This document shows positions 27,582 through 37,534 of a stretch of 64,000 bases of DNA, piece after piece. Position numbers and translations under genes: made by a program. Within the stretch, counting starts at the first letter, position 1. Each line of letters begins with the position of its first letter. This stretch comes from Pseudomonas reactans (lineage in GTDB: Bacteria > Pseudomonadota > Gammaproteobacteria > Pseudomonadales > Pseudomonadaceae). The stretch is from NCBI RefSeq assembly GCF_013385825.1, contig NZ_JACAPG010000008.1, forward strand, positions 124,001 through 188,000, given 5' to 3'. A model generated the notes under the pieces. The model was not told where the DNA came from and made no database searches. It worked only from the letters and a program-made list of their open reading frames with translations.

Positions 27582-28910
27582 ATGTTTGGTTCCAACGACG
27601 ACAAGAAGACCCCAGCTGCGGCTGGCGAGAAAAAAGGCCTGTTCGGATGGCTGCGCAAAAAGCCGCAGGAAACCGTCGACGAACAGCCGCCGGTTCAGCC
27701 TGAACCTACCCCTGCGCCAATAGTAGAAGCCGAGCCGGTTGCCGAAACCCCGGAGCCGGTGGTGTTGCCGATGGCCGAGCCGGTGTTGCAGCCGGTGGTC
27801 GAGGCTGAGCCAGAACCAGAACACAAGGCGTGGCCCGAACTGCCGGTGGCCGAAGAGCCCGTGGCACTGGTTGAAGATGTGCAGGCTGAGCACGTGACTC
27901 CGCCCATTCCGGCTGTGGTCGAGGTCGCTGCACCTGCGGTTATCGAGCCAGAACCCGTAGTGGCTGCCGTCGAAACCAACAAGACCGGCTTCTTTGCCCG
28001 CCTCAAGCAAGGCCTGAGCAAGACCAGCGCCAGCATTGGCGAAGGCATGGCCAGCCTGTTTCTCGGCAAAAAAGTCATCGATGACGAACTGCTGGAAGAC
28101 ATCGAAACCCGTCTGCTCACCGCCGACGTGGGCGTCGAAGCCACCGCCGTGATCATCCAGAGCCTCACCCAGAAGGTCGCGCGCAAGCAATTGACCGACG
28201 CTGACGCGTTGTACAAATCCCTGCAGGCCGAGCTGGCCGCGATGCTCAAGCCGGTGGAAGCACCGCTGGTGATCACCCCGAACAAGCCGTTCGTGATCCT
28301 GGTAGTGGGCGTCAACGGCGCCGGCAAGACCACCACCATCGGCAAGCTGGCCAAGAAGCTGCAGTCCGAAGGCAAGAAAGTCATGCTGGCCGCCGGCGAC
28401 ACCTTCCGCGCCGCTGCGGTTGAGCAGTTGCAGGTCTGGGGCGAGCGCAACAAGATCCCGGTGATTGCCCAACACACGGGTGCTGACTCCGCGTCGGTGA
28501 TCTTCGACGCCGTGCAAGCCGCCAAGGCGCGCAACATCGATGTGTTGATCGCCGATACCGCCGGTCGCTTGCACACCAAAGACAACTTGATGGAAGAGCT
28601 GAAGAAAGTCCGTCGCGTGATCGGCAAGCTCGATGCAGACGCGCCGCACGAGGTTCTGTTGGTGCTTGACGCGGGCACGGGCCAGAACGCCATCAGCCAG
28701 GCCAAACAATTCAACCAGACGGTGCAACTGACTGGCCTGGCATTGACTAAGCTCGACGGCACGGCCAAGGGCGGTGTGATCTTCGCCCTGGCCAAACAGT
28801 TCGGGTTGCCGATTCGTTATATCGGCGTCGGTGAAGGCATCGACGACCTGCGCACCTTTGAAGCCGAACCCTTTGTACAGGCACTGTTTGCCGAGCGGGA
28901 GCGTTCATGA
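27582..28910 (+). CDS. ftsY: signal recognition particle receptor FtsY
   Basis: A 442-residue SRP receptor GTPase that delivers ribosome-nascent-chain complexes to the membrane. Residues about 25-130 form an acidic, Glu/Pro/Val/Ala-rich A-domain. The NG domain follows: [18 protein letters not shown] (P-loop), [31 protein letters not shown] and [10 protein letters not shown]. The ATG at 27582 is the first of the frame. It overlaps ftsE by 4 bases, giving the usual ftsY-ftsE-ftsX order. Confidence 0.97.
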   Translation: MFGSNDDKKTPAAAGEKKGLFGWLRKKPQETVDEQPPVQPEPTPAPIVEAEPVAETPEPVVLPMAEPVLQPVVEAEPEPEHKAWPELPVAEEPVALVEDVQAEHVTPPIPAVVEVAAPAVIEPEPVVAAVETNKTGFFARLKQGLSKTSASIGEGMASLFLGKKVIDDELLEDIETRLLTADVGVEATAVIIQSLTQKVARKQLTDADALYKSLQAELAAMLKPVEAPLVITPNKPFVILVVGVNGAGKTTTIGKLAKKLQSEGKKVMLAAGDTFRAAAVEQLQVWGERNKIPVIAQHTGADSASVIFDAVQAAKARNIDVLIADTAGRLHTKDNLMEELKKVRRVIGKLDADAPHEVLLVLDAGTGQNAISQAKQFNQTVQLTGLALTKLDGTAKGGVIFALAKQFGLPIRYIGVGEGIDDLRTFEAEPFVQALFAERERS

Positions 28911-29578
28911 TTCGATTCGAACAGGTCGGTAAACGCTATGCCAACGGGCATGTGGGCTTGCATGAGCTGAGCTTTCGAGTACGTCGCGGCGAGTTTCTGT
29001 TTGTAACCGGGCACTCCGGTGCCGGCAAAAGTACCTTGTTGCGCCTGCTGCTGGCCATGGAGCGCCCGACCACCGGCAAACTGCTGCTGGCGGGCCAGGA
29101 CCTGGCCACCATCAGCAATGCGCAGATTCCGTTCCTGCGCCGCCAGATCGGCGTAGTGTTCCAGAACCACCAGTTGCTGTTCGACCGCACCGTGTTCAAT
29201 AACGTGGCGTTGCCGTTGCAGATCCTCGGGCTGTCCAAGGCCGAGATCGTCAAGCGCGTGGATTCGGCCCTGGAGCGCGTGGCGTTGTCGGACAAGACCG
29301 ACCTCTACCCTGGCGACCTGTCCACCGGCCAGCAACAGCGCGTGGGCATCGCCCGCGCCATCGTCCACCGCCCGGCCTTGCTGCTGGCGGACGAACCTAC
29401 CGGTAACCTCGACCCGCGCCTGGCGGCCGAGATCATGGGCGTGTTCGAAGACATCAACCGCCTGGGCACCAGCGTGCTGATCGCCAGTCACGACCTGGCG
29501 CTGATCGCACGCATGCGCCATCGCATGCTGACCCTGCAGCGCGGCCGCCTGATCGGTGACGGGGAGGCCGGCGTATGA
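28907..29578 (+). CDS. ftsE: cell division ATP-binding protein FtsE
   Basis: A 223-residue ABC ATPase that with FtsX regulates peptidoglycan hydrolysis at the septum. Walker A is GHSGAGKSTLL, the signature is LSTGQQQRVGIARAI and Walker B is LLADEPTGNLD. The start overlaps the ftsY stop (ATGA), and the stop overlaps the ftsX start in the same manner. Confidence 0.97.
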   Translation: MIRFEQVGKRYANGHVGLHELSFRVRRGEFLFVTGHSGAGKSTLLRLLLAMERPTTGKLLLAGQDLATISNAQIPFLRRQIGVVFQNHQLLFDRTVFNNVALPLQILGLSKAEIVKRVDSALERVALSDKTDLYPGDLSTGQQQRVGIARAIVHRPALLLADEPTGNLDPRLAAEIMGVFEDINRLGTSVLIASHDLALIARMRHRMLTLQRGRLIGDGEAGV

Positions 29579-30600
29579 GTGCGACACGCAGCCCTAAAGT
29601 CTCCGAGCGCGTGGCGCCGAAACCGGCCGATCCGCAACCGCCGAAGAAAAAACACGATCACGACGATGACGGTCCGGACTTCAGCACCCTGCTGCGCGCC
29701 TGGATCGAAAGCCATCGCGCCAGCCTGGTCGATAGCCTGCGCCGCCTGGGCAAGCAGCCGATTGGCAGCTTTTTCACCTGCCTGGTGATGGCAGTGGCCT
29801 TGAGCCTGCCGATGGGCCTGTCGCTGCTGCTTAATAATGTGGAGCGCCTGGGCGGTTCCTGGCAGCGTGCAGCGCAGATCTCGCTGTACCTGAACATCGA
29901 CGCCAGCGCCAAAGACGGCGAAGCGTTGCGCGACGACATCAAGAACATCCCAGGTGTGGCGGATGCCGAGTACATCAGCCGCGACCAGGCCCTTGAAGAG
30001 TTCCAGCAACAATCCGGCCTGGGCGAGGCGCTTAAAGAGCTGCCACAGAACCCGCTGCCGGGCGTGGTACTGGTGACGCCGAATGAAGTCGACAAGCCGG
30101 CGCTGGAAGCCCTGCGACAAAAACTCGCAGAGATGCCCAAGGTGCAGCAGGCGCAACTTGATCTAGTCTGGGTAGAGCGCCTGGCGGCGATCCTCAAGCT
30201 GGGCGACCGGTTTGTGTTCGGTTTGACGGTGCTGTTGGTGTCTGCATTACTTTTGGTGATAGGTAATACCATTCGTCTTCATATTGAAAACCGTCGCACC
30301 GAGATAGAAGTGATTAAACTGGTCGGCGGCACGGACAGCTATGTGCGTCGTCCTTTTCTGTACATGGGCGCGCTTTATGGCTTTGGTGCCGGGATTTTGT
30401 CCTGGGGCGTGCTGGCTTTCGGCCTGGACTGGCTGAACGACGCGGTGGTCGGGCTGGCCGGACTCTACGGCAGTGATTTCGCGCTGGCCGGTGTGCCTGT
30501 AGCCGATGGTCTGAGTCTCTTGCTTGGCGCGGTATTGTTGGGGTATATCGGTGCTTGGATTGCGGTCGCTCGTCATTTACGCGAGTTGGCACCGAAGTAG
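29575..30600 (+). CDS. ftsX: cell division protein FtsX
   Basis: A 341-residue membrane protein with a charged cytoplasmic N-terminus (KKKHDHDDDG around residue 25), a first TM near 65-85 (GSFFTCLVMAVALSLPMGLS), a periplasmic domain to about residue 205 and three C-terminal membrane segments. This is the standard FtsX topology; FtsX links FtsE to periplasmic amidase activation. The start overlaps ftsE by 4 bases. Confidence 0.96.
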   Translation: MSATRSPKVSERVAPKPADPQPPKKKHDHDDDGPDFSTLLRAWIESHRASLVDSLRRLGKQPIGSFFTCLVMAVALSLPMGLSLLLNNVERLGGSWQRAAQISLYLNIDASAKDGEALRDDIKNIPGVADAEYISRDQALEEFQQQSGLGEALKELPQNPLPGVVLVTPNEVDKPALEALRQKLAEMPKVQQAQLDLVWVERLAAILKLGDRFVFGLTVLLVSALLLVIGNTIRLHIENRRTEIEVIKLVGGTDSYVRRPFLYMGALYGFGAGILSWGVLAFGLDWLNDAVVGLAGLYGSDFALAGVPVADGLSLLLGAVLLGYIGAWIAVARHLRELAPK

Positions 30601-30651
30601 TTAATGTCAGATTAATGTGGTTTCGTTTGTATTGACCGTATTGGTGGTTTA

Positions 30652-30680
30652 GGGAACTTGTCCTACGGTTCCCGGTCAAT
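30652..30680 (+). promoter_or_regulatory. candidate AlgU (sigma-E-type) promoter for rpoH
   Basis: A -35-like GAACTT (30654-30659) and a -10-like TCAAT (30676-30680) at 16-base spacing resemble the sigma-E/AlgU pattern, which is known to drive rpoH in gammaproteobacteria. The same bases contain an inverted repeat GGGAAC (30652-30657) / GTTCCC (30668-30673), so the fit could partly reflect that repeat. Confidence 0.5.
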
Positions 30681-30684
30681 TTTC

Positions 30685-30699
30685 GCAGTGCTTCACTGC
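30685..30699 (+). promoter_or_regulatory. hairpin in the rpoH 5' untranslated region
   Basis: GCAGTG and CACTGC form a perfect 6-base-pair stem with a 3-base loop, 31 bases before the rpoH ATG and 16 bases before its Shine-Dalgarno GGAGG (30716-30720). It could belong to a temperature-sensitive leader fold; that is inference. Confidence 0.4.
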
Positions 30700-30729
30700 A
30701 CGAGTTATGTGAGTCGGAGGTTTTTTCGT

Positions 30730-31584
30730 ATGACCACTTCTTTGCAACCTGCTTATGCCTTGGTCCCGGGTGCGAACCTGGAAGCCTATGTGCACACGGT
30801 CAACAGCATTCCATTGCTGACACCCGAGCAGGAGCGTGAACTGGCCGAGAGTCTCTATTATGAGCAGGATTTGGGGGCGGCTCGGCAGATGGTGCTCGCC
30901 CACCTGCGTTTTGTCGTACATATCGCCCGTAGCTACAGCGGCTACGGCCTGGCCCAGGCTGACCTGATCCAGGAAGGCAACGTCGGCCTGATGAAGGCTG
31001 TGAAACGCTTCAACCCGGAAATGGGTGTGCGTCTGGTGTCGTTTGCCGTGCACTGGATCAAGGCGGAAATCCACGAGTTCATCCTGCGCAACTGGCGCAT
31101 CGTGAAAGTGGCGACCACCAAGGCCCAGCGCAAGTTGTTCTTCAACCTGCGCAGCCAGAAGAAACGCCTGGCGTGGCTGAACAACGAGGAAGTCCACCGC
31201 GTGGCCGAAAGCCTCGGTGTGGAGCCCCGTGAAGTGCGCGAGATGGAAAGTCGTCTGACCGGCCATGACATGGCCTTCGATCCGGCCGCTGAAGCGGACG
31301 ACGACAGCGCCTTCCAATCGCCAGCCAACTACCTGGAAGACCACCGGTACGACCCGGCGCGTCAACTGGAGGATGCGGACTGGAGCGACAACTCCAACCA
31401 CAACCTGCACGAAGCGCTGGAAGTGCTGGACGACCGCAGCCGCGACATCCTCTACCAGCGCTGGCTGGCGGAAGACAAAGCCACGCTGCACGACCTGGCA
31501 CAGAAGTACAACGTGTCGGCCGAGCGGATTCGTCAGCTTGAGAAAAGCGCGATGAACAAGCTGAAGTTGTCGATCGCCGCCTAA
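30730..31584 (+). CDS. rpoH: RNA polymerase heat-shock sigma factor (sigma-32)
   Basis: A 284-residue sigma factor that directs transcription of heat-shock genes. Region 2 is at about residues 45-125 ([40 protein letters not shown] and the RpoH box [15 protein letters not shown]), and region 4.2 is at the end ([20 protein letters not shown]). GGAGG nine bases upstream supports the ATG at 30730; an in-frame ATG at 30658 would run through the promoter region. Confidence 0.97.
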   Translation: MTTSLQPAYALVPGANLEAYVHTVNSIPLLTPEQERELAESLYYEQDLGAARQMVLAHLRFVVHIARSYSGYGLAQADLIQEGNVGLMKAVKRFNPEMGVRLVSFAVHWIKAEIHEFILRNWRIVKVATTKAQRKLFFNLRSQKKRLAWLNNEEVHRVAESLGVEPREVREMESRLTGHDMAFDPAAEADDDSAFQSPANYLEDHRYDPARQLEDADWSDNSNHNLHEALEVLDDRSRDILYQRWLAEDKATLHDLAQKYNVSAERIRQLEKSAMNKLKLSIAA

Positions 31585-31602
31585 AACGCTGCGAAAAGAT
31601 AA

Positions 31603-31636
31603 AAAAATGCCCCGATCGAAAGATCGGGGCATTTTT
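31603..31636 (+). terminator. intrinsic terminator after rpoH
   Basis: Perfect 15-base arms AAAAATGCCCCGATC and GATCGGGGCATTTTT with a GAAA tetraloop, 18 bases after the rpoH stop. It is symmetrical enough to work in both directions. Confidence 0.93.
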
Positions 31637-31659
31637 GTTTCTGACCTCACGCGAGCCCC

Positions 31660-31749
31660 TGTAGGAGCTGGCTTGCCAGCGATAGCGGTCTATCAGCTGA
31701 AAATGAACGACCTGACAGACCGCGATCGCCGGCAAGCCGGCTCCTACAG
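31660..31749. repeat. REP doublet, GCCGGC/GCTGGC-type
   Basis: Inverted REPs (TGTAGGAGCTGGCTTGCCAG and, at the other end, CGCCGGCAAGCCGGCTCCTA) between the convergent ends of rpoH and mtgA. The two copies differ by paired changes that keep each hairpin. Confidence 0.88.
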
Positions 31750-31779
31750 AGGGTGGGTATCAGCCAGATTTGTGGTGTG

Positions 31780-32502
31780 TCAGTCGGACCAAGGTGCTTT
31801 GCGTGAATTGTTCAACTCCACCAAATAGCCATCCCCACCCAACTGACTCATCTGCTGCCGAATCCACGCCGCGCGCCGCGCCACATACGCCGTCGGATGA
31901 CTGGCACTCCACACCCGAGGGTTAGGCAACACTGCCGCCAGGTAGCTGGCCTGCTGGCGCGAAAGCCCCTTGGCACTCACGCCGAAGTGATGCTGCGCCG
32001 CAGCTTGCGCGCCAAACACGCCTTCATCCCACTCAACACTGTTGAGATACACCTCAAGAATCCGCTGTTTGGGCCACAAAACCTCGATCAGCCCGGTAAA
32101 CCAGGCTTCCAGGCCTTTACGCAGATAACTGCGGCCGGCCCACAGGAACAGGTTCTTCGACACCTGCTGGCTCAACGTACTGGCGCCGCGAATCGAGCCG
32201 CCGCGCTCGTTGTGCAGGATCGCCGCCTGGATCGCGCCGAAGTCAAAGCCCCAATGCTGCGGGAAGCGCTGGTCTTCACCCGCCATCACCGCCACTTTGA
32301 GGTCGTCGGAGATCTCATCCCACGGCACCCAGCTGCGCTGCAGGTCAATGGGTTCGCCGTCGAACCAGGATTCAACCTTGCGTTCCACCATCAGTGCAGT
32401 GAAGGGCGGCGGGACGACACGAAACAGCAGCACCAGCAGCACACTGCCGATGGCAAACCATTTCACGACGTTGAGAAAGCGTTTGAAGAGGAGACGCAGC
32501 AT
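31780..32502 (-). CDS. mtgA: monofunctional biosynthetic peptidoglycan transglycosylase
   Basis: A 240-residue GT51 enzyme that polymerises lipid II into glycan strands without a transpeptidase domain. An N-terminal membrane anchor (WFAIGSVLLVLLFRVV, residues about 15-30) precedes the catalytic domain with the GEDQRFPQHWGFD motif carrying the general-base Glu, then RGASTLSQQVSKNLFLW and the second conserved region KQRILEVYLNSVEW. The length is usual for MtgA. A perfect TATAAT lies upstream at 32536-32541. Confidence 0.95.
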   Translation of the reverse strand: MLRLLFKRFLNVVKWFAIGSVLLVLLFRVVPPPFTALMVERKVESWFDGEPIDLQRSWVPWDEISDDLKVAVMAGEDQRFPQHWGFDFGAIQAAILHNERGGSIRGASTLSQQVSKNLFLWAGRSYLRKGLEAWFTGLIEVLWPKQRILEVYLNSVEWDEGVFGAQAAAQHHFGVSAKGLSRQQASYLAAVLPNPRVWSASHPTAYVARRAAWIRQQMSQLGGDGYLVELNNSRKAPWSD

Positions 32503-32535
32503 AGAGATGGCTTGGCCGAACCCGTTGAGCGGGCC

Positions 32536-32541
32536 ATTATA
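32536..32541 (-). promoter_or_regulatory. candidate -10 element for mtgA
   Basis: On the minus strand CTGTATAATGG contains a consensus TATAAT 34 bases before the mtgA ATG. The -35 is not obvious at 16-18 bases upstream. Confidence 0.45.
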
Positions 32542-32576
32542 CAGACCCGGCCCTTTGAGTCTGACTGGAGTTCCTC

Positions 32577-32954
32577 ATGTTGCGTGGCTTTCTGATGTTG
32601 GCTGCCTTTTTCGGCTTCACCGGCGTGGCCCTCGGTGCGTTCGCCGCCCATGGCCTGAAAAACCGCTTGAGCGCCGAGTACCTGGCGATCTTCCATACCG
32701 GTGTGACCTACCAACTGGTCCATACCCTGGCGCTATTCGGCGTGGCGTTGCTGGCGGCGCATATTCCTGGCCGGTTGGTCAGCTGGGCGGGCATCTCGTT
32801 TACCGTCGGCATCCTGCTGTTCTCCGGCAGCCTGTATGTGCTGACCCTGACCGGGATCAGCAAGCTAGGCATCATTACGCCGTTTGGCGGGCTAGCGTTC
32901 CTTTTAGGTTGGTTTTTCCTCGGTCTGGCGGCGTGGCGCTTGCAGGCCGCCTGA
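32577..32954 (+). CDS. DUF423 family membrane protein (YgdD-like)
   Basis: A 125-residue protein with four predicted membrane segments (MLAAFFGFTGVALGAFAAHG, YQLVHTLALFGVALLAA, GISFTVGILLFSGSLYVL, FGGLAFLLGWFFLGLAAW). The AHGLKNRLS and HTGVTYQLVHTLAL motifs are typical of DUF423. The function is unknown. It lies between divergent mtgA and the thiS promoter. Confidence 0.88.
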   Translation: MLRGFLMLAAFFGFTGVALGAFAAHGLKNRLSAEYLAIFHTGVTYQLVHTLALFGVALLAAHIPGRLVSWAGISFTVGILLFSGSLYVLTLTGISKLGIITPFGGLAFLLGWFFLGLAAWRLQAA

Positions 32955-32963
32955 CCAAGGGGC

Positions 32964-32993
32964 TTGGGCCGGCAACGTCAATCGAGCTAGAAT
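32964..32993 (+). promoter_or_regulatory. candidate sigma-70 promoter for thiS-thiG-trmB
   Basis: TTGGGC (32964-32969) and TAGAAT (32988-32993) are 18 bases apart, 32 bases before the thiS ATG. TAGAAT is frequent in Pseudomonas housekeeping promoters. Confidence 0.5.
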
Positions 32994-33025
32994 GCGGGCC
33001 CCTAAAAACGATGGCGGCCCGTGGC

Positions 33026-33226
33026 ATGCGCATTCAGTTGAACGGCGAATCCTTTGAACTGCCCGACGGTGAAACCGTTGCGGCCCTGCTGACCCGTCTG
33101 GACCTGACCGGACGTCGTGTCGCAGTGGAACTCAACCTGGATATCGTCCCGCGTAGCCAGCACGCCGAGACCGCGCTCACCGAAGGTGACCAGGTCGAAG
33201 TGGTCCACGCCATCGGCGGCGGCTAG
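33026..33226 (+). CDS. thiS: sulfur carrier protein ThiS
   Basis: A 66-residue ubiquitin-like protein (MRIQLNGESFELPDGETVAA) ending in the Gly-Gly needed for thiocarboxylate formation (HAIGGG). It carries the sulfur used by ThiG to build the thiazole ring of thiamine. ATG at 33026 gives the family length; the enclosing open frame is much longer only because it is open upstream. thiG follows 52 bases downstream. Confidence 0.95.
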   Translation: MRIQLNGESFELPDGETVAALLTRLDLTGRRVAVELNLDIVPRSQHAETALTEGDQVEVVHAIGGG

Positions 33227-33278
33227 TCGCGCAACTTCCTGAATTCTGCAGAACCTCACCCCATTTCGAGGATTTCCC

Positions 33279-34073
33279 ATGAGCATCGTTCGTAGCGACA
33301 AGCCCTTCGTCTTGGCCGGTCGTACCTTCCAGTCCCGTCTGTTGGTCGGCACCGGCAAATACCGCGACATGGAAGAAACCCGCCTGGCCATCGAAGCCTC
33401 GGGCGCCGAGATCGTCACCTTCGCCGTGCGCCGCACCAACCTCGGCCAGATCGAAGGCGAGCCGAACCTGCTCGAAGTGCTGTCGCCGGATCGCTACACC
33501 TTCCTGCCGAACACCGCCGGTTGCTACGACGCCATCGAGGCCGTGCGCACCTGTCGCCTGGCCCGTGAGCTGCTCGACGGCCATAACCTGGTGAAGCTGG
33601 AAGTGCTGGCCGACCAGAAAACCCTGTTCCCCAACGTGATCGAAACCCTCAAGGCCGCCGAAACCCTGGTCAAGGAAGGCTTCGACGTGATGGTCTACAC
33701 CAGCGATGACCCGATCATCGCACGCCAACTGGCGGAAATCGGCTGTATCGCCGTAATGCCGTTGGCCGGCCTGATCGGTTCCGGCCTGGGTATCTGCAAT
33801 CCGTACAACCTGCAGATCATCTTGGAAGAAGCCAAGATCCCGGTTCTGGTGGATGCGGGTGTAGGCACAGCCTCAGACGCAACCATCGCCATGGAGCTGG
33901 GCTGCGACGCGGTGCTGATGAACTCCGCCATCGCCCACGCCCAGCAGCCGATCATGATGGCCGAAGCCATGAACCATGCCATCGTCGCGGGCCGCCTGGC
34001 CTACCTCGCCGGTCGCATGCCGAAAAAACTCTACGCCAGCGCCTCTTCGCCGCTGGATGGTCTGATCAAGTAA
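33279..34073 (+). CDS. thiG: thiazole synthase
   Basis: A 264-residue TIM-barrel enzyme that combines 1-deoxyxylulose 5-phosphate, dehydroglycine and ThiS thiocarboxylate into the thiazole phosphate of thiamine. Typical segments are [19 protein letters not shown], the imine-forming lysine in [28 protein letters not shown] and [20 protein letters not shown]. It is co-directional with thiS and trmB. Confidence 0.97.
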   Translation: MSIVRSDKPFVLAGRTFQSRLLVGTGKYRDMEETRLAIEASGAEIVTFAVRRTNLGQIEGEPNLLEVLSPDRYTFLPNTAGCYDAIEAVRTCRLARELLDGHNLVKLEVLADQKTLFPNVIETLKAAETLVKEGFDVMVYTSDDPIIARQLAEIGCIAVMPLAGLIGSGLGICNPYNLQIILEEAKIPVLVDAGVGTASDATIAMELGCDAVLMNSAIAHAQQPIMMAEAMNHAIVAGRLAYLAGRMPKKLYASASSPLDGLIK

Positions 34074-34082
34074 GAGCCATTG

Positions 34083-34808
34083 ATGACTGAATCAAACGAA
34101 ACGCCGAACACTGTAGAAGAAGGCGACGAGTCCAAGCACCGCCGCATCAAGAGTTTTGTGATGCGCGCCGGCCGCATGACCGAAGGCCAGCAAAAGGGCC
34201 TGGAGCAAGGTGCGCCGCTGTTCGTGTTGCCCCTGGCCGATGCGCCGGTGGATTACGACCAGGTGTTCGGCCGTTCGGCCCCGCGTTCCCTGGAAATCGG
34301 CTTCGGCATGGGCCACTCCCTGCTGGAAATGGCCGCCGCCGCGCCGGACCAGGACTTTATCGGTGTGGAAGTGCACCGCCCAGGTGTGGGCGCGCTGCTC
34401 AACGGCGTGCTCACTCAAGGGCTGACCAACCTGCGTGTGTATGACTGCGACGCGATTGAAGTGCTCAACCGCTGCATTGCCGACAACAGCCTCGACCGCC
34501 TGATGCTGTTCTTCCCGGACCCATGGCACAAAGCCCGTCACCACAAGCGCCGTATCGTCCAGGCCTCCTTTGCGGAACTGGTACGCAGCAAGCTTAAGGT
34601 TGGCGGCATCCTGCATATGGCCACCGACTGGGAGCCGTATGCGGAATACATGCTGGAAGTGATGAACGTCGCCCCCGGCTACCGCAACATCGCCGAAGAC
34701 GGCAAATGCGTGCCGCGTCCGGCTGAGCGACCGATCACCAAGTTCGAACGCCGTGGCGAGCGGTTGGGGCATGGGGTTTGGGATTTGAAGTTCGAAAAGT
34801 TGGCCTGA
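34083..34808 (+). CDS. trmB: tRNA (guanine-46-N7) methyltransferase
   Basis: A 241-residue SAM-dependent tRNA methyltransferase. SAM motif I is [15 protein letters not shown], and the family signature [15 protein letters not shown] is present, with [11 protein letters not shown] and the C-terminal [17 protein letters not shown]. The ATG at 34083 is preferred to the adjacent TTG at 34080. It follows thiG by 9 bases, an arrangement conserved in Pseudomonas. Confidence 0.96.
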   Translation: MTESNETPNTVEEGDESKHRRIKSFVMRAGRMTEGQQKGLEQGAPLFVLPLADAPVDYDQVFGRSAPRSLEIGFGMGHSLLEMAAAAPDQDFIGVEVHRPGVGALLNGVLTQGLTNLRVYDCDAIEVLNRCIADNSLDRLMLFFPDPWHKARHHKRRIVQASFAELVRSKLKVGGILHMATDWEPYAEYMLEVMNVAPGYRNIAEDGKCVPRPAERPITKFERRGERLGHGVWDLKFEKLA

Positions 34809-34823
34809 CCTAAACGCAACCCT

Positions 34824-34925
34824 TGTAGGAGCGAGCTTGCTCGCGAAAAAACCATCGGCGACGCGGGCTACCTGATAGCGCTGCGTGATCGTTGACGTTC
34901 TTCGCGAGCAAGCTCGCTCCTACAG
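34824..34925. repeat. REP doublet (REPIN), GCGAGC-type
   Basis: Inverted REPs (TGTAGGAGCGAGCTTGCTCG and its complement) between the convergent ends of trmB and the DUF3392 gene, with a partly related inner spacer. Confidence 0.9.
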
Positions 34926-34943
34926 TGTGGTGTTGGGTCTGGA

Positions 34944-35267
34944 TCAGCGGCGGTCTGCTACTACGCCGATCAGTACCAATACGACCACCAACACCGGCGC
35001 CAGGCTGTAGTTATTGAACTGGCTCAACCCCCGCACAATCCACGGCGTGGCGTAGATCAACGCGGCGCCGCTGCCGATCATGCACACCAACGCCATCAAC
35101 GGTACGCGCAACGCGCCGGCGATGCTGCCCAAACGCGCTTCCACCCAGCCTTTGATATCGGCGCCAAACAGCACCAGCAGGCAGCCGACGAGGGCCAGGG
35201 AGATTTCCGACAGGTTGCTACGGCTCCAGCGGGATACGGTGGCGAGCAGGTCGAGTACCAAATCCAT
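34944..35267 (-). CDS. DUF3392 family small membrane protein
   Basis: A 107-residue protein with three hydrophobic segments (ISLALVGCLLVLFGADI, VPLMALVCMIGSGAALIYA, LAPVLVVVLVLIGVVAD). It fits the DUF3392 family found in Pseudomonas and related bacteria. No function is known. It ends a run of minus-strand genes and starts 19 bases after the hemW stop. Confidence 0.82.
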   Translation of the reverse strand: MDLVLDLLATVSRWSRSNLSEISLALVGCLLVLFGADIKGWVEARLGSIAGALRVPLMALVCMIGSGAALIYATPWIVRGLSQFNNYSLAPVLVVVLVLIGVVADRR

Positions 35268-35286
35268 TCGATTTCCTTAAGAGCGA

Positions 35287-36489
35287 TCAGCTCAAAAACT
35301 TCTGCAACAGGTCATTGAGAAAGAGTTGCCCGCGGTCGGTCGCCGCCAGGCGTGACGGTTCGACCTGCATTAAGCCACTTTGTTCGGCCTCGCGACGGCC
35401 TTCGTCCAGGCTCGCCAGATCAAGGCCGGTACGCTCGGCGTAGAGCCTGGCCTCGACGCCCTCGGTGAGGCGCAACGCGTTCATCAGGAACTCGAATGGC
35501 AGTTCTTCGTTGGTCAGTTCCTTCGCACCGGCCTGAAAGCTTTTGGCCGGGTTGAGATAGTCCTTCGGTGCTCGGGTCTTCCAGGTGCGCACGATGCGCC
35601 CGTCGGGGTGGCTGAGCTTGCCGTGGGCTCCGGCGCCAATGCCGATAAAGTCGCCGAAGCTCCAGTAATTCAGGTTATGCCGCGCCGGGCGACCCGGTTG
35701 GGCGTAGGCCGACACTTCATATTGCGCGTAACCGTGTTCGGCAAGCAGCGCCTGGCCGGCCTCCTGAATGTCCCACAACGTGTCGTCTTCCGGCAGCGCG
35801 GGTGGCTGGTTCCAGAATACGGTGTTGGGTTCCAGGGTCAGCTGGTACCAGGACAAGTGCGTCGGCTTCAGCGCGATGGCCTGGCGCAAGTCGCTCAGGG
35901 CGTCGTCCAGGGACTGATCGGGCAAACCGTGCATCAGGTCCAGGTTGAAGTTATCAAACCCGGCCAGGCGCGCCATGCCCGCCGCGCGCACGGCTTCATC
36001 GCCATTATGGATACGCCCCAGCGCCTCAAGTTTTTCCTGCTGGAAACTCTGGATGCCGATGGACAGCCGGTTGATCCCCAGCTGGCGATAGGCCACGAAC
36101 TTCTCTTGTTCGAAGGTGCCAGGGTTGGCTTCCAGGGTGATCTCGATATCACTGGCAAACGGGATGCGCGCTTCCACACCTTTGAGCAGCCGACCCAATG
36201 CGGCGGCGCTGAACAGGCTCGGCGTACCCCCGCCAAAGAAGATCGAACTCAGCTCGCGACCGTACACAGCGTGCAGGTCCTGATCGAGGTCGGCCAGCAG
36301 TGCGTCCACATACTCCTCTTCCGGCAGCACCTTGCTGGCGGTGTGGGAGTTGAAGTCGCAATAGGGGCATTTGCGCACGCACCACGGGATGTGGATATAC
36401 AGCGCCAGGGGCGGCAGTACCGGCAAGGCCGCCCGAGGTGTTTGCGCGCCGCCGTGGATCAGCGGCTGCGCAGAGGTGTTCTGGGTCAT
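35287..36489 (-). CDS. hemW: heme chaperone HemW (radical SAM, HemN-like)
   Basis: A 400-residue radical SAM protein. The cluster motif is [19 protein letters not shown] (CX3CX2C). Other family segments are [39 protein letters not shown] and [13 protein letters not shown]. HemW proteins bind and insert heme and lack the coproporphyrinogen oxidase activity of HemN; the annotation follows the shorter length (about 400 rather than 460 residues). The start overlaps the rdgB stop by 4 bases. Confidence 0.92.
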   Translation of the reverse strand: MTQNTSAQPLIHGGAQTPRAALPVLPPLALYIHIPWCVRKCPYCDFNSHTASKVLPEEEYVDALLADLDQDLHAVYGRELSSIFFGGGTPSLFSAAALGRLLKGVEARIPFASDIEITLEANPGTFEQEKFVAYRQLGINRLSIGIQSFQQEKLEALGRIHNGDEAVRAAGMARLAGFDNFNLDLMHGLPDQSLDDALSDLRQAIALKPTHLSWYQLTLEPNTVFWNQPPALPEDDTLWDIQEAGQALLAEHGYAQYEVSAYAQPGRPARHNLNYWSFGDFIGIGAGAHGKLSHPDGRIVRTWKTRAPKDYLNPAKSFQAGAKELTNEELPFEFLMNALRLTEGVEARLYAERTGLDLASLDEGRREAEQSGLMQVEPSRLAATDRGQLFLNDLLQKFLS

Positions 36490-37082
36490 TTCAGGCTCAG
36501 GCGTTGGCGCAGCAAATCCATTGCGCGAGCACGGTGGCTGATCTGGTTCTTGTCGGCTGGGCTCAATTCGGCGCTGGAGACATTGCGTTCGGGCACCCAG
36601 AACAGCGGGTCATAGCCAAAACCATGTTCGCCACTGGCGGCATGCAGGATGCGCCCGTGCCACAGGCCTTCGCACAGGATCGGCAGCGGGTCATCGGCGT
36701 GGCGTACCAGGGCCAGCACGCAGACGAACTGTGCGCCACGCTTGGCGTCTGGCACGTCCTTGAGCGCGTCCAGCAGCTTGGCGTTGTTGGCCGCGTCGCC
36801 CTTGCCGTCGGCATACCGCGCCGAATAGATGCCAGGGGCGCCGCCGAGGTAATCCACCGCCAGCCCAGAGTCATCCGCCAGCGCTGGCAGGCCAGAGATA
36901 CGTGCGGCATTACGCGCCTTGAGGATGGCGTTCTCGACGAACGACAAGCCGGTCTCTTCCGGCTCCACCTGGCTGAACTCGCCAATGGAGCGCAGGTGCA
37001 CGGAGTCGCCGAGCATCGCCTGCAATTCTTTGAGTTTGCCGGCGTTATGGCTGGCCAGTACGAGTTGGGTGAGTTTCATCAT
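36486..37082 (-). CDS. rdgB: dITP/XTP pyrophosphatase
   Basis: A 198-residue Ham1-family enzyme that removes deaminated purine nucleotides from the pool. It begins [20 protein letters not shown] (phosphate-binding) and contains [40 protein letters not shown] and the C-terminal [10 protein letters not shown]. It overlaps both hemW (4 bases) and the DUF4426 gene (4 bases), indicating one operon. Confidence 0.96.
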   Translation of the reverse strand: MMKLTQLVLASHNAGKLKELQAMLGDSVHLRSIGEFSQVEPEETGLSFVENAILKARNAARISGLPALADDSGLAVDYLGGAPGIYSARYADGKGDAANNAKLLDALKDVPDAKRGAQFVCVLALVRHADDPLPILCEGLWHGRILHAASGEHGFGYDPLFWVPERNVSSAELSPADKNQISHRARAMDLLRQRLSLK

Positions 37083-37513
37083 TCGGCCGGGAACAGTTCT
37101 TGGTTGAATTGGAAGCTATGGGCTTTGCCGCCGGTTTCAACGTTGATGGTAAACGTCTTGTATTCCCGCTGGGTCACGGAGTAGGGCGCGAGATAATTGA
37201 CGCCGCCTTTCTCGTTGATTTGCTTGAAGGTCAGGACCTCACTCTTGCCGCCCAGGTCCTTGATGGTGCCGGTGACTTGCGCGGCCACCGGGGTTACGCC
37301 CTTGATCACGGTCACGTTGATCAGGCCCTTCTCCTTGCTGCGTACCACGCCGACAGCCTGGGCCGTTTCCGGTTGCAGGAAGCTGGAGGTGAAGGTGTTG
37401 TAGTGCACGGTGATGTCACCGAAGTCTTTCTTGCGGTTAGCGTCTATTGCGTCTGCGGCCACGGCGCTGGCGCCCAGGCAGGCGGTCAATAGAAAAATAG
37501 CCAAACGACTCAT
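37079..37513 (-). CDS. DUF4426 periplasmic protein
   Basis: A 144-residue secreted protein with an 18-20 residue signal peptide ([16 protein letters not shown]) followed by a beta-rich domain ([56 protein letters not shown]). It fits the DUF4426 family of unknown function that sits between metW and rdgB in Pseudomonas. The stop overlaps the rdgB start. Confidence 0.85.
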   Translation of the reverse strand: MSRLAIFLLTACLGASAVAADAIDANRKKDFGDITVHYNTFTSSFLQPETAQAVGVVRSKEKGLINVTVIKGVTPVAAQVTGTIKDLGGKSEVLTFKQINEKGGVNYLAPYSVTQREYKTFTINVETGGKAHSFQFNQELFPAE

Positions 37514-37534
37514 GAGCGTCCCTCTTGAAGATGA

